Positions 26,073 through 35,122 of a stretch of DNA of 64,000 nucleotides are shown here, one piece after another; the first letter of the stretch is position 1; the number at the start of each line of letters is the position of its first letter. The stretch is taken from NCBI GenBank assembly GCA_040752595.1, contig JBFMGX010000004.1, positions 1-64,000 on the forward strand, read 5' to 3'. The notes under the pieces were generated by a model. The model did not search any database. It was not told where the DNA came from and was given only the letters and a program-made list of their open reading frames with translations. This DNA comes from Candidatus Zixiibacteriota bacterium (lineage in GTDB: Bacteria > Zixibacteria > MSB-5A5 > WJJR01). Made by a program: the position numbers and the translations under genes.

Positions 26073-27628
26073 AAGCACGGCAAGATTTAACCTCTCCCTC
26101 CGGCGATGTCCCGAACGGAGTGAGGGGGAGAGGTCGATCCGATCCGCCGCGGCGGATCGGATCGGCTTGCCCTGAGCGACCTGTCCTGAGCGCAGTCGAA
26201 GGAAGTCGAAGGGGTGAGGGAGTTCGTCGCGCCTCCTTCTACACCCTCGGCTGTCGCCTCAACCAGGCCGAGACTGCGCTGATCGCCGAACAGTTCCGCA
26301 CGTCCGGCTATGCGATTGTCGAGCACGGCGCGGCCGCCGATGTCGCCGTCATCCACACCTGCTCGGTGACCGAGCATGCCGACGCCCGTTGTCGCCAGGA
26401 AATCCGCAAGGCCAGGCGTCGTTCTCCCGATGCGTTGGTCTGCGTCGTCGGCTGCTATGCCCAGGCCGAGCCGGGAACAGTCGCGGCCATTGACGGCGTC
26501 GATCTGATCGTCGGCAACGACCGCAAATTCGCGCTGGCGGATCTAATCGGCGTAGCAATCGCCGCCCGCAGCGGTGTGCCGGTCAGCCCTTGGGCTGACG
26601 TGGGCACGGCAGGCCGTGCCCTTACAAGGCAGCCAACGGTGCTTGTCTCGCCCCGTCCCGATGCGACCGAGATCGAATACCCGATGGCCGGATACTACCC
26701 GCATCAGACCCGTGCCAACATCAAGGTCCAGGATGGTTGCGACTTCTGCTGCGCTTTCTGCATTCTACCACGGATTCGTGGCCAGGCGCGTTCGCGTCCC
26801 CTCCCCGACATCATCGCCGAGGGTCACGAACTGGCCCGCCGCGGCCACAAAGAACTGGTGATCACCGGCGTCAACGTCGGCACGTATGCGAGCAACGGTC
26901 ACACCCTCGCCGATGTCGCCCGTTCCCTGTCGGGTATCCGTGGCGTGGCGCGTGTTCGTGTGTCATCGATTGAACCATCAACCGTCAGCGATGATCTCCT
27001 GCGCTGGATGGCCGAATCGCCGGCGGCATGCCGCCATCTCCATCTCCCCCTGCAATCGGGTGACGACCGTGTCCTCTCCCGTATGAAACGCGTCTACACC
27101 ACATCCGAATACGCCCGCTTTATCGACAAAGTGAAGACCATGATCCCCGATGTCGGCCTGGGCACCGACATCATGGTCGGCTTTCCCGGCGAATCCGAGC
27201 GCGGATTCGCGAACACCGTTCGCTTTGTCTCGGAACTTCCCTTCTCATACCTGCATGTATTCTCGTATTCCGACCGTCCCAAGACCGCCGGCCTGTATCT
27301 CTCCGACAAATGCTCCCCGGACGCGATCAAAGAACGCTCCGCGATCATGCACGACCTCGCCGCCTGGAAAAAGCAGCGCTTCTTCGCCGATCACATCGGC
27401 CGCACCGTCGAGGTCCTCTTCGAGACCGTCGACACCGACGGCTGGCGCAAGGGCTTCACCGGATCGTATCTTCGGGTGGGAGTGCCGCCGGATCACGCGC
27501 GGGAGAATGATCTGAGCGACACGATTGTAGCTGGGATCGACTCCGACTTCTGCCGCGGTGCAGGGGCACCGCGTGTCGAAGACCCCGAGCGAAGCCGAGA
27601 GGCCGTGCCATCAACCAGTGAAATCTGA
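26069..27628 (+). CDS. mtaB: tRNA threonylcarbamoyladenosine methylthiotransferase, with in-frame repeat insertions
   Basis: 519 residues, longer than the usual 420-450. It has the MTTase N-domain (ASFYTLGCRLNQAETALIA; HTCSVTEHADARCRQEIRK; VVGCYAQ), the radical SAM cluster DGCDFCCAFCILP (CX3CX2C) and a TRAM-like end. It adds methylthio to t6A37 of tRNAs. The ATG overlaps the previous stop (ATGA). After the first seven codons the frame runs through a complete family B repeat (26089-26220) and only then reaches the conserved N-terminus. A second palindrome pair (26582-26621) lies in the linker before the radical SAM domain, and a third (27554-27573) in the C-terminal tail. All keep the frame open, and the catalytic motifs are intact. 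Confidence 0.93.
   Translation: MKARQDLTSPSGDVPNGVRGRGRSDPPRRIGSACPERPVLSAVEGSRRGEGVRRASFYTLGCRLNQAETALIAEQFRTSGYAIVEHGAAADVAVIHTCSVTEHADARCRQEIRKARRRSPDALVCVVGCYAQAEPGTVAAIDGVDLIVGNDRKFALADLIGVAIAARSGVPVSPWADVGTAGRALTRQPTVLVSPRPDATEIEYPMAGYYPHQTRANIKVQDGCDFCCAFCILPRIRGQARSRPLPDIIAEGHELARRGHKELVITGVNVGTYASNGHTLADVARSLSGIRGVARVRVSSIEPSTVSDDLLRWMAESPAACRHLHLPLQSGDDRVLSRMKRVYTTSEYARFIDKVKTMIPDVGLGTDIMVGFPGESERGFANTVRFVSELPFSYLHVFSYSDRPKTAGLYLSDKCSPDAIKERSAIMHDLAAWKKQRFFADHIGRTVEVLFETVDTDGWRKGFTGSYLRVGVPPDHARENDLSDTIVAGIDSDFCRGAGAPRVEDPERSREAVPSTSEI
26089..26220. repeat. interspersed repeat, family B, inside the mtaB coding sequence
   Basis: AACCTCTCCCTCCGG...GGGGGAGAGGTCGATCC, a GATCCGCCGCGGCGGATC palindrome, a CCTGAGCG...AGTCGAAGG unit and GGGGTGAGGG end. 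The 132 bp (44 codons) stay in frame with mtaB. Confidence 0.9.
26582..26621. repeat. two adjacent palindromes inside mtaB
   Basis: GTCAGCCCTTGGGCTGAC (26582-26599) and GGGCACGGCAGGCCGTGCCC (26602-26621). The first is nearly identical to the intergenic GTCAGCCCAAGGGCTGAC at 29161-29178, marking it as a mobile-type repeat rather than coding conservation. Confidence 0.8.
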
Positions 27629-27633
27629 TCGCC

Positions 27634-28971
27634 ATGAATTCAGCGACATCATCTCTGGCCGCGCTCGCCCGCGTCAACCTTCAGACCTTTGGCTGCCAGA
27701 TGAACGAGTACGACTCCGAATTGGTTGGCTCGATTCTGGGGGAACGGGGGTTTGCGCTCACGGCCGATGAGACCGCCGCCGACGTGATCCTCTTCAACAC
27801 CTGCGCCATCCGCGAGACCGCCCACACCCGCATCTATGCGCGGCTCGATGCGCTCCTGCACGAGAAGAAGGCCCGGCCGGAACTGATCGTCGGCGTCCTC
27901 GGCTGCATGTCGCAGAATCTGAAAGAAGATCTGTTGCTGCGTTTCCCCGCCGTCGATCTGATCTGTGGCCCCGATGCCTATCGTCATCTCCCCGACCTGA
28001 TCGACCGCGCCCGCAGTCTGCGCGAACGCGGCACCGCCGTCGAGCTGTCCGAATACGAAACCTATGACGACATCGCGCCGACCCGTGTCGAGGGCGTCAA
28101 TGCCTGGATCGCGATCATGCGCGGCTGCGACAACTACTGCACGTTCTGTGTCGTTCCCTATACGCGCGGCCGCGAACGCTCCCGTGATCCCGAGGGCATT
28201 CTGGCCGAGACACGCACGCTCGCCTCACAGGGATACAAGCAGGTCACACTCCTGGGGCAGAATGTCAACTCCTACCGCCACAATGGCACGACCTTCGCCG
28301 ACTTGATGGCCTCAGTCGCCCAAATCCCCGGCATCGCGCGCGTTCGCTTCACCTCGCCCCATCCGCAGGATTTCCCCGCGCAGCTTCTGGAAGTGATCGC
28401 CGGCGACGACCGCCTCTGCAAACACATCCATCTCCCTCTGCAGGCCGGGTCGGATCGTATCCTCAAGAAGATGAACCGCGGCTACACGCGCGATGGCTTC
28501 CTGCGTCTGGTCGATCAGATTCGCACCACGATTCCCGGTGTCGCCCTGACGACCGACATTATCTGCGGCTTCCCGACCGAGACCGACGCCGAATTCGCCG
28601 CGACCGAAGCCGTGATGCGCGAGGTGGAATTCGACTCCGCCTTCATCTTCAAGTATTCCGAGCGCGTCGGCACCATCGCCGCCAAACTCTGGGATGATGA
28701 CATCCCCGAACCCGTCAAGTCCGAGCGTGTCACCCGTCTTGTCGACCTGCAGCGCGAGATCTCGCTACGACATCACCAGACGATGGTCGGCTCGACCGTC
28801 CGCGTGCTGATCGAAGGGGAGAGCCGCAAGAACGCCCACGAATGGAAATCTCGCACCGACGGCAACGCCATCGTCGTCTTTGCCGACCCCACGGCAACCA
28901 CCGGCGACTTCCGCAACGTCCGCCTCACCGAAGCGACCCCGAATACGTTACGGGGGATTGCGATCCACTGA
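27634..28971 (+). CDS. miaB: tRNA-2-methylthio-N6-dimethylallyladenosine synthase MiaB
   Basis: 445 residues, standard length. N-domain with QTFGCQMNEYDSE, FNTCAIRETAHTR and GVLGCMSQN (three cluster Cys); radical SAM motif RGCDNYCTFCVVPYTRGRE (CX3CX2C); HLPLQAGSDRILKKMNRGYT; C-terminal TRAM domain. It adds methylthio at A37 of tRNAs already carrying i6A. It starts 6 bp after mtaB ends, so the radical SAM gene, mtaB and miaB form one operon. Unlike mtaB it contains no repeat insertions. Confidence 0.97.
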   Translation: MNSATSSLAALARVNLQTFGCQMNEYDSELVGSILGERGFALTADETAADVILFNTCAIRETAHTRIYARLDALLHEKKARPELIVGVLGCMSQNLKEDLLLRFPAVDLICGPDAYRHLPDLIDRARSLRERGTAVELSEYETYDDIAPTRVEGVNAWIAIMRGCDNYCTFCVVPYTRGRERSRDPEGILAETRTLASQGYKQVTLLGQNVNSYRHNGTTFADLMASVAQIPGIARVRFTSPHPQDFPAQLLEVIAGDDRLCKHIHLPLQAGSDRILKKMNRGYTRDGFLRLVDQIRTTIPGVALTTDIICGFPTETDAEFAATEAVMREVEFDSAFIFKYSERVGTIAAKLWDDDIPEPVKSERVTRLVDLQREISLRHHQTMVGSTVRVLIEGESRKNAHEWKSRTDGNAIVVFADPTATTGDFRNVRLTEATPNTLRGIAIH

Positions 28972-29273
28972 CCCGGGATCCGTAGGGCGGGCTACTTGTC
29001 TCGAGCAAAGCCGAGGGATGCCCGCCGTTCTCGTTCTGCGATGTTGTGCGGGTCAGCCCTTCAGGGTGAATCCTTCAGGATGAACCCTCGGACTGACCCC
29101 GGACCCGAAGGGTCCGTCAGAACTGCTGATCAGAGAGATCGCCTGCCAAGGCAGGCGAACGTCAGCCCAAGGGCTGACCGGCACAGAATACGCTGCGCGG
29201 CACCGCACCCCATTGACATGCGATCCGTAGGGCGGGCTCTGCCCGCCATTCTCGCTTCACAGATTGTGACTGA
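28972..29273. repeat. repeat-filled intergenic region between miaB and tRNA-Arg
   Basis: No gene seen. It contains a GTAGGGCGGGCTACTTGTCT element from 28983 ending GCCCGCC, palindromic CAGCCCTTCAGGGTG / CCTTCAGGATGAACC pieces near 29050, GGACCCGAAGGGTCC near 29100, CTGCCAAGGCAGGC near 29142, GTCAGCCCAAGGGCTGAC at 29161-29178, and GTAGGGCGGGCTCTGCCCGCC at 29227-29247. Confidence 0.8.
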
Positions 29274-29349
29274 TGGTACCCCCGGCAGGATTCGAACCTG
29301 CTACCGACAGCTTAGAAGGCTGCTGCTCTTCCAAATGAGCTACGGGGGC
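29274..29349 (-). tRNA. tRNA-Arg (anticodon TCT), CCA encoded
   Basis: Minus-strand cloverleaf: acceptor GCCCCCG/CGGGGGT, anticodon stem GCAGC/GCTGT with loop CTTCTAA (TCT), T-arm GCAGG-TTCGAAT-CCTGC, discriminator A and an encoded CCA (29274-29276). Confidence 0.95.
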
Positions 29350-29422
29350 CGGCGAGGCCGGTTTCGACGGCGACGGCGGCTGTGTGTATGGCTGCGACTG
29401 AGGCGCCGCCAAAGCCCCCACA

Positions 29423-29529
29423 GTCATTCTGAGCCGCATCGACCCGCTTGCGGGCCGATACGAGCGAAGAATCTGCTGTTTCTCTCCACGTGGCAAAAAA
29501 AACAGATTCCTCGCTTCGCTCGGAATGAC
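29423..29529. repeat. interspersed palindromic repeat, family A, between two tRNA genes
   Basis: GTCATTCTGAGCCGC...GAAGAATCTGCTGTTTCTC and AACAGATTCCTCGCTTCGCT...CGGAATGAC form the two arms, with a small internal CGCTTGCGGGC hairpin. Confidence 0.88.
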
Positions 29530-29586
29530 AATGGGTGGCAAGACCGCCCTCCTGGTCACCATCTCCTACGACCGGAAGATCATCAA

Positions 29587-29660
29587 TCGGGGTGAGAGGA
29601 TTTGAACCTCCGACACCTTGGTCCCAAACCAAGTGCGCTACCAGGCTGCGCCACACCCCG
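29587..29660 (-). tRNA. tRNA-Pro (anticodon TGG)
   Basis: Minus-strand cloverleaf: acceptor CGGGGTG/CACCCCG, anticodon stem CTTGG/CCAAG with loop TTTGGGA (TGG), T-arm GGAGG-TTCAAAT-CCTCT, discriminator A. CCA is not encoded. Confidence 0.95.
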
Positions 29661-29734
29661 ACATGCACCCAAAATACGTCACCGCCGATCCGACAGGGGA
29701 GGGTTTTCACATACGCCCCGCGGGAGGTTCGGAG

Positions 29735-29823
29735 GGTGGGTGCTTTGCACCCACCACAGGGGGCTGGAAGCCCCCTGTCCTCACACACAGAAGCATCGCG
29801 GACAGGGGGCTTTCAGCCCCCTG
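29735..29823. repeat. cluster of three short hairpin repeats overlapping the rdgB stop
   Basis: GGTGGGTGCTTTGCACCCACC (29735-29755), CAGGGGGCTGGAAGCCCCCTG (29757-29777) and CAGGGGGCTTTCAGCCCCCTG (29803-29823). The last contains the rdgB stop codon at 29813-29815. Confidence 0.85.
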
Positions 29824-30448
29824 ATCCCGGTCGAACCAGTTCTTCCAGCCACCTGGCCGCCGCCCGGAATGCCCGTCCCCGATGCGACAGCCGATTCTTG
29901 TCCTCTGCGGATGCCTCCGCGAATGTGCACCCCAGCTCCGGCACGAAGAACACCGGATCATAGCCGAATCCGCCCGCGCCATGTGCCTCGCGCGTGATTG
30001 TGCCGGACACGACTCCCTCGAACAACTCCACGGTCTCGGCATCGCGCGCCAGTGCGGCGACACAGCGAAAGCGGGCGGTCCGTCGATCGTCCGGCACATC
30101 CGCCATCATCCTCAACAACTTCACATTGTTATCGGCGAAGGTGCATCCCGGCCCGGCAAAGCGCGCCGAAATCACCCCCGGTGCGCCGTCCAGCGCATCG
30201 ACTTCAAGCCCCGAATCATCGGCCAGCGACCAGAGTCCCGTCGCCCGAAAGGCGGCCAGGGCCTTGATCCGCGCGTTCTCCTCCATTGTCGCACCGATCT
30301 CATCCGGCTCAGGGAACTCGGTGAAATCGGATGCCGTCAGAACCCGGATCGGCAGCGGACCCAGAATGGCCCGTATCTCTGCAATCTTGTGCGCGTTGTT
30401 GGTTGCCAGCACCAGTCGGGAAGGGGCACGATGGCTGTCAGCGATCAT
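29813..30448 (-). CDS. rdgB: RdgB/HAM1 dITP/XTP pyrophosphatase
   Basis: 211 residues. Conserved strings: LVLATNNAHKIAEIRAIL at the N-terminus, LADDSGLEVDALDGAPGVISAR, GYDPVFFVPE and FAEASAEDKNRLSHRGRA. It hydrolyses non-canonical purine triphosphates, keeping dITP and XTP out of DNA. ATG at 30448 is chosen just before the core. The last residues (RPGSGG) and the stop codon come from a hairpin repeat (29803-29823), so the original tail has probably been replaced. A family A repeat separates it from murI on the same strand. Confidence 0.95.
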   Translation of the reverse strand: MIADSHRAPSRLVLATNNAHKIAEIRAILGPLPIRVLTASDFTEFPEPDEIGATMEENARIKALAAFRATGLWSLADDSGLEVDALDGAPGVISARFAGPGCTFADNNVKLLRMMADVPDDRRTARFRCVAALARDAETVELFEGVVSGTITREAHGAGGFGYDPVFFVPELGCTFAEASAEDKNRLSHRGRAFRAAARWLEELVRPGSGG

Positions 30449-30507
30449 CGCGTGCTCCCGAACCCTGCGTGTCTGGCGAAGGAATCGGATTCCCTTCATT
30501 TGGGGAC

Positions 30508-30600
30508 AAGCAGGTTCCTCGCCCCGCTCGGAACGACAACCCCCCTCTGGATATTGGAGATTCTCCTGTCACCCCGAGCGAAGCGAGGGGTCTGCTTTTT
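30508..30600. repeat. interspersed palindromic repeat, family A
   Basis: AGCAGGTTCCTCGCC...GGAACGAC and GTCACCCCGAGCGAAGCGAG GGGTCTGCT arms around a central spacer. It lies between rdgB and murI. Confidence 0.85.
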
Positions 30601-30628
30601 TCTGGAAAGACGCATTGCATGGACATTC

Positions 30629-31465
30629 TCAGCGAACCGGCGCCGCCACACCATACTGGTGCAATGTCTCCAAGTCGACCACCTCGACCGGCGCCACGTC
30701 CCGTCCCAAGAACCGCCGACCGACCATTTGAAAGCGCCCCGGCGTGTCGGAGACATAGAAGCGGTGCTCCGGCGATTCTGCGGCTTCGCGATGGTGGTTC
30801 CGAGACACAAGCCGCGCGCTCACCGCATGTGCCACCGCCGTGGCCGAATCGATCAGCCGTACCGATGGCCCTAACACGGCGGCGATATCCGCCTTCAGAA
30901 GTGGGTAGTGCGTACAACCGAGAACCAAGGTGTCGATCCCGTCGGCGATGAACGGCGTCAGGTACTCCTCGGCGACCAATCTCGTCGCCGGCTTCCCCGC
31001 GAATCCCTCCTCTGCCAACGCGACAAACAAGGGGCAGGGTCTGGCGACCACATCGATGTCAGGCGCGAGGCGTTTCAATGCCCGGCTGTAGGCCCCCGAG
31101 TTGATCGTTGCTTCCGTGCCGATGATCCCGATCCGGCCGTTGCGTGTGGCCGCCACCGCATCGGCTGCCCCCGGCTCGATGACTCCGATCACATCCACGG
31201 TGGAAAAGGCCACAACTTCCTCCAACGCCAGTGCCGAGGCCGAATTGCACGCCACCACGATGAACTTGCATCCCAGATGGTCGAGAAACCCCGTGATCTG
31301 ACGGGCAAACTCGACGATCACGGTCTTCGAACGGACGCCATAGGGATACCGTCCTGTGTCGCCGAAATACACCAGCGGCTCGGCCGGGTAGGCCCGCGAC
31401 AGGGCGTCGAACACAGTCAGTCCGCCCACCCCGGAATCAAAGATGCCGATTGGTCTGTCTTTCAT
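30629..31465 (-). CDS. murI: glutamate racemase
   Basis: 278 residues. Family motifs: GIFDSGVGGLTV, YFGDTGRYPYG, VVACNSASA (first catalytic Cys) and LVLGCTHYPLL (second catalytic Cys), plus a final YGVA region. It makes D-glutamate for peptidoglycan, implying a normal wall. It lies upstream of rdgB and downstream of smpB on the minus strand, with repeats in both gaps, so it may be transcribed alone. Length is usual. Confidence 0.96.
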   Translation of the reverse strand: MKDRPIGIFDSGVGGLTVFDALSRAYPAEPLVYFGDTGRYPYGVRSKTVIVEFARQITGFLDHLGCKFIVVACNSASALALEEVVAFSTVDVIGVIEPGAADAVAATRNGRIGIIGTEATINSGAYSRALKRLAPDIDVVARPCPLFVALAEEGFAGKPATRLVAEEYLTPFIADGIDTLVLGCTHYPLLKADIAAVLGPSVRLIDSATAVAHAVSARLVSRNHHREAAESPEHRFYVSDTPGRFQMVGRRFLGRDVAPVEVVDLETLHQYGVAAPVR

Positions 31466-31477
31466 TCTGTCTCAGAT

Positions 31478-31552
31478 AACCTCTCCCTCCGGCTCGCCCC
31501 GAGCGAAGTCGAGGGGGAGAGGTCGATCCGCCGGAGGCGGATCGGGTGAGGG
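31478..31552. repeat. interspersed palindromic repeat, family B
   Basis: AACCTCTCCCTCCGGCTCGC, CGAGCGAAGTCGAGGGGGAG, then AGGTCGATCCGCCGGAGGCG and GATCGGGTGAGGG. Between murI and smpB. Confidence 0.88.
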
Positions 31553-31582
31553 CCTCTTTTGTTCCATTTCGCGTCTTGGAAT

Positions 31583-32053
31583 TCACCGCCGCCGGTGCAT
31601 CGTCCGCCGCAGTTGACGTTCGGTCTCGCGCTTGACGATCGCCTCACGCTTGTCGTGGGCTTTCTTGCCGCGTCCAAGACCCAGCTCGATCTTGGCCACC
31701 TTCCCCTTGAAATAGACGCGCAACGGCACGAGGGTCAGCCCCTCCTGTTGCGTCTCGACGCCCAAACGGCGTATCTGCCGTCGCGACAACAGCAGCTTAC
31801 GTGTCCGCGTCGGGTCATGATTGAATCGGTTCCCGGCCGTGTATTCCGGAATATGGACTCCGACAAGCCATGCCTGGCCGTTCTCGATGCGGGCGTAACC
31901 CTCCTTCAGGTTGCATTTGCCGTCCCGCAGCGACTTGACCTCAGTCCCGACCAGGACCAACCCCGCCTCGAATGTGTCCAGGATTTCGTACCGAAAGTTC
32001 GCCTTGCGGTTCGTGGCGATGATCTTCACAGTCGGTGCGGGCAGGTCGGCCAT
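31583..32053 (-). CDS. smpB: SsrA-binding protein SmpB
   Basis: 156 residues. KIIATNRKANFRYEILDTFE, LVGTEVKSLRDGKCNLKEGY and the basic C-terminal tail GRGKKAHDKREAIVKRETER are all family hallmarks. It binds tmRNA and brings it to stalled ribosomes. ATG at 32053 gives the standard length; a frame extending to 32218 has no family match. The tmRNA gene itself is not visible in the window. Confidence 0.97.
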   Translation of the reverse strand: MADLPAPTVKIIATNRKANFRYEILDTFEAGLVLVGTEVKSLRDGKCNLKEGYARIENGQAWLVGVHIPEYTAGNRFNHDPTRTRKLLLSRRQIRRLGVETQQEGLTLVPLRVYFKGKVAKIELGLGRGKKAHDKREAIVKRETERQLRRTMHRRR

Positions 32054-32266
32054 GGGGGCAATAAAGACCGGCGGCCAATCTCGTTCAACGCGTAAGTGTG
32101 CCGTTGCGGTTCCCGTTGGAGCATTGAAACAAGGATCGGGCCTGTTACCCGGTTTCTCCGTCCATGGGAATAGAGCCGGGGCGCAGCGGGTAACTGGGTT
32201 GCCCGCGGGAGTTGCCAATTCCCCCGCGGATGGCTTCCTTTCTCAATCATCCAACGCCGCGATCCC

Positions 32267-35074
32267 ATGTCCCCGACTTCGCTGCCGACCCATCCCAAGT
32301 GCATCGTGCACAGCGTCCTGTTACTGCTCGCGGTATGCCTGCTCCCCGCGACGGCGCTGGCCGCGCGCGGCGCAACCGGAGCGATCGCCGTGACAGTTGT
32401 CGACGACAAGACGGGCGAGCCGCTGCCGGGGGCCTCGGTGTATCTCCCGCTCTTGGGTCGCGGTGGAGCCGCCGACCAAGAGGGGCGTTTCCGCTTCAGC
32501 GGTCTGGGCTCCGGCTTCTACGCCGTGGAAATCTCGATGATCGGCTACATCCGCTGGCGGCAGGAGAATGTCCGCGTGCGGCCGGACACGGCCACGCAAC
32601 TACGGGTCCGCCTCACCGCCACGATCCTCCCTCTGGGTGAAGAGATCGTCGTCCTGGGAGAGCGGGCGCTGCTGGATGTCAATGAGCCCGCCACTCGGCG
32701 CGCCGTCACCGGCGCCGAGCTGGCGCAGGGCGCCGGCATCACGCCGATGGAGGCGGTGATGCAGCAACCGGGTGTGACGCAGGTCGATCGCGAGGTCCAT
32801 ATTCGTGGCGGGCGGACCTATGAGACCGACTACACGGTCGATGGTATCTCCGTCACCGATCCGTTTCTCCGCCAGGGGATGGCGGTACAACTGTCGCCGC
32901 GGGCCATCGAGCGCCTGCAGGTGCAGACCGGGGGAATCGGCCCGGACAATGGCGCCGCCTCGTCGGGCCTTGTCGCTATCGACACCCGCAATCCGGAGAC
33001 TCATCTCACCGCTACGGTGACCTACACGACCGACCGTCTCGCGCCCAGCGCCGCGGGCGATTGGAACTCTGATGGAGCGGAATTATCCCTCTCGGGTCCG
33101 CTCAACGCGCTGGGGTTGCCGTCCGTCTCCCACGATCCCCGCTTGGAGCCGGGTTTCGTATTGAACCTGGGAAGCGCCCTGACCGACACGCACATGGGTT
33201 CGGGTCACCCCAGTTCGTCGGTGTGGGGAGGCAGCCGCTGGACGCCGCGCTCGGAGGACCGCTACCATGCACTGATCAAGCTCTCTTGGCGCGTCACACC
33301 GCATCACCGTCTGGTCTTCCTGCATTCGGGCGAGACGAACATCGGCCAGGACCGTAGCGTGCTCGACACGTGGATCCGCACCGCCACCTACAGCTATGGC
33401 TGGCCCTACGCCTATGCTCGTAACTTACAGGATTACGACACATTCACACGCCAGGCGAACACACAGCAATTCCACTGGGAGTACCGCCCCGGAGAGAATG
33501 CGGCATTGACCGTAAGCGCCGCTCGGGTCTTCTCCCGTCTGCATGCCGACGCCAACGGCAAAAGCCCTGATCTCTACCTGCCGCCGCAGGACACCGGCCC
33601 GGCCATCGTGGAGGTGACCCCCGATTCGACATTCTTCACCATTCAAAAAGGAGACGGCTTCTATGACGTCGGCGACGGCGACTTATGGTACGACCACTAT
33701 GCCGAGACCCAGACACTGAAGGCCGACCTGCGCTGGACGCCGCGGCCGAATTGGAATCTGTCGGTCGGAAGCGAGGGTTCCTCCGGCACCGTGCAGGTGA
33801 TCGACATCTTCCGCCCTTGGATCGGATTAGGGGGGCTGAACACCGACTACTATCGCGCCCATCCCGCCTCCGGTGCCGGGTGGCTCCAGAGCCGGTTCAA
33901 TTTCCAGGGGGCGGTTCTCGACGTCGGCCTGCGCGGAGAACTCTGGTGGCCGGGGACATATCTGGAGGATGCCGTCAACGACACGACCTTGCCGAATATC
34001 ACTCCCACGATGAGGGAGGAGTTCCTCGCCCACACGTCCACTGTGTTCGGCCATCAAGCCCAGGGATGGGTCCTGCCACGCGTCGGTCTCTCGTTTGCCT
34101 TGGGACCGTCGGCATCGCTCTATGTCTCCTACGATCGCCTGGCCCAGAGGCCGAATCCCCGCTACTTGTATGCGAAGCTGAAGTCCCGTTCTCCCGCCAC
34201 CTTCCAGTTGTTCGGGAATCCGGCTCTGGTACCCGAGAGGACCACCGCCATCGAAGGCGGCATCAAGTGGCTGCGCGGACCCGACTGGGCCTTGACAGTC
34301 AGCGTCTACCAACGTGAAGTCAAAGACTACATCGCCGCCACCGTTGTGGTTCCCGATCCGGATGCTCCCGAGACATTCTGGTATGCTTATGCCAACCGCC
34401 AGTCGGCGCTCTCGCGCGGGGTGGAGTTGACGCTCGAAGGACGTGTCCGCCCGACATTCCATGCCACGGGGATGCTGAACCTGGCGCGGGTCACCGGCGA
34501 GCATTCCCTTCCTTCGGACATCTGGCGCGGACGTCAGACACGAGAGAGCGAGGTTCTCTTCGAGGAAGTCCGCCTCGATTGGGACAAACCCTGGCGCGTG
34601 GCGCTGACCGCGGGTCTGACATTCGGAGGCGACAATCGTCCGCGCATTCTCGGCCTCGGACTTTGGCGCAACTGGGATTTGAATGTCTCATTCTGGGCCG
34701 AAGCCGGGAAGCGATTCACACCCTACGGCGATTCGGTGACGGCCACGGCGGACACGGTCTACTTCCGCACCGGCGCTCCGAATTCCGAACTCGGCCCGTG
34801 CTGGAGCTCCCTGGACGTTACGTGGGAGAAGCACTTCAAGCTGGGCCACACGACGTTGTCGCTGGTGATCGCCGCAACGAATCTGCTCAACCACCGCAAC
34901 ATCACGCTCATCAACCCGGTGACCGGCGACGCCTATCGACGCGGCGAGCCGATTCCCACCGGCGACAACTTCTTTGAGACCGCCCCGACCGGATACAACC
35001 TGCCGATCTGGGACGACCCGGCAGGTTACGATGATCCCTTGCACTGGCTGTTCGGTGTGAAATGGAGCTGGTGA
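32267..35074 (+). CDS. TonB-dependent outer-membrane receptor with CarboxypepD_reg-like N-domain
   Basis: 935 residues. Signal peptide (about 1-32, LLLLAVCLLPATALAA); carboxypeptidase-regulatory-like domain (about 38-120, VTVVDDKTGEPLPGASVYLP); plug domain (about 130-240) with GVTQVDREVHIRGGRTYETD and VDGISVTDPF; then a beta-barrel ending in an aromatic residue (LFGVKWSW). It would import a large or scarce substrate with TonB energy; the substrate cannot be read from sequence. The ATG directly follows ATCCC without an obvious ribosome site. It is followed by a family A repeat and a propeller lipoprotein in the same direction. Confidence 0.92.
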   Translation: MSPTSLPTHPKCIVHSVLLLLAVCLLPATALAARGATGAIAVTVVDDKTGEPLPGASVYLPLLGRGGAADQEGRFRFSGLGSGFYAVEISMIGYIRWRQENVRVRPDTATQLRVRLTATILPLGEEIVVLGERALLDVNEPATRRAVTGAELAQGAGITPMEAVMQQPGVTQVDREVHIRGGRTYETDYTVDGISVTDPFLRQGMAVQLSPRAIERLQVQTGGIGPDNGAASSGLVAIDTRNPETHLTATVTYTTDRLAPSAAGDWNSDGAELSLSGPLNALGLPSVSHDPRLEPGFVLNLGSALTDTHMGSGHPSSSVWGGSRWTPRSEDRYHALIKLSWRVTPHHRLVFLHSGETNIGQDRSVLDTWIRTATYSYGWPYAYARNLQDYDTFTRQANTQQFHWEYRPGENAALTVSAARVFSRLHADANGKSPDLYLPPQDTGPAIVEVTPDSTFFTIQKGDGFYDVGDGDLWYDHYAETQTLKADLRWTPRPNWNLSVGSEGSSGTVQVIDIFRPWIGLGGLNTDYYRAHPASGAGWLQSRFNFQGAVLDVGLRGELWWPGTYLEDAVNDTTLPNITPTMREEFLAHTSTVFGHQAQGWVLPRVGLSFALGPSASLYVSYDRLAQRPNPRYLYAKLKSRSPATFQLFGNPALVPERTTAIEGGIKWLRGPDWALTVSVYQREVKDYIAATVVVPDPDAPETFWYAYANRQSALSRGVELTLEGRVRPTFHATGMLNLARVTGEHSLPSDIWRGRQTRESEVLFEEVRLDWDKPWRVALTAGLTFGGDNRPRILGLGLWRNWDLNVSFWAEAGKRFTPYGDSVTATADTVYFRTGAPNSELGPCWSSLDVTWEKHFKLGHTTLSLVIAATNLLNHRNITLINPVTGDAYRRGEPIPTGDNFFETAPTGYNLPIWDDPAGYDDPLHWLFGVKWSW

Positions 35075-35122
35075 AGAACTCGGAGACCCATACGAAAGGT
35101 AGGAGCGGTCAGGTCGCGAGAA

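Noticed and set aside
26069-26220. mtaB as a pseudogene broken by a repeat
   Set aside because: The insertion keeps the frame, all cluster Cys and the radical SAM core are intact, and coupling to the upstream stop is kept.
29274-29660. tRNA-Arg/tRNA-Pro as an integration site of a mobile island
   Set aside because: No integrase gene, and no partial duplicate of either tRNA 3' end was seen in the window; flanking genes are housekeeping.
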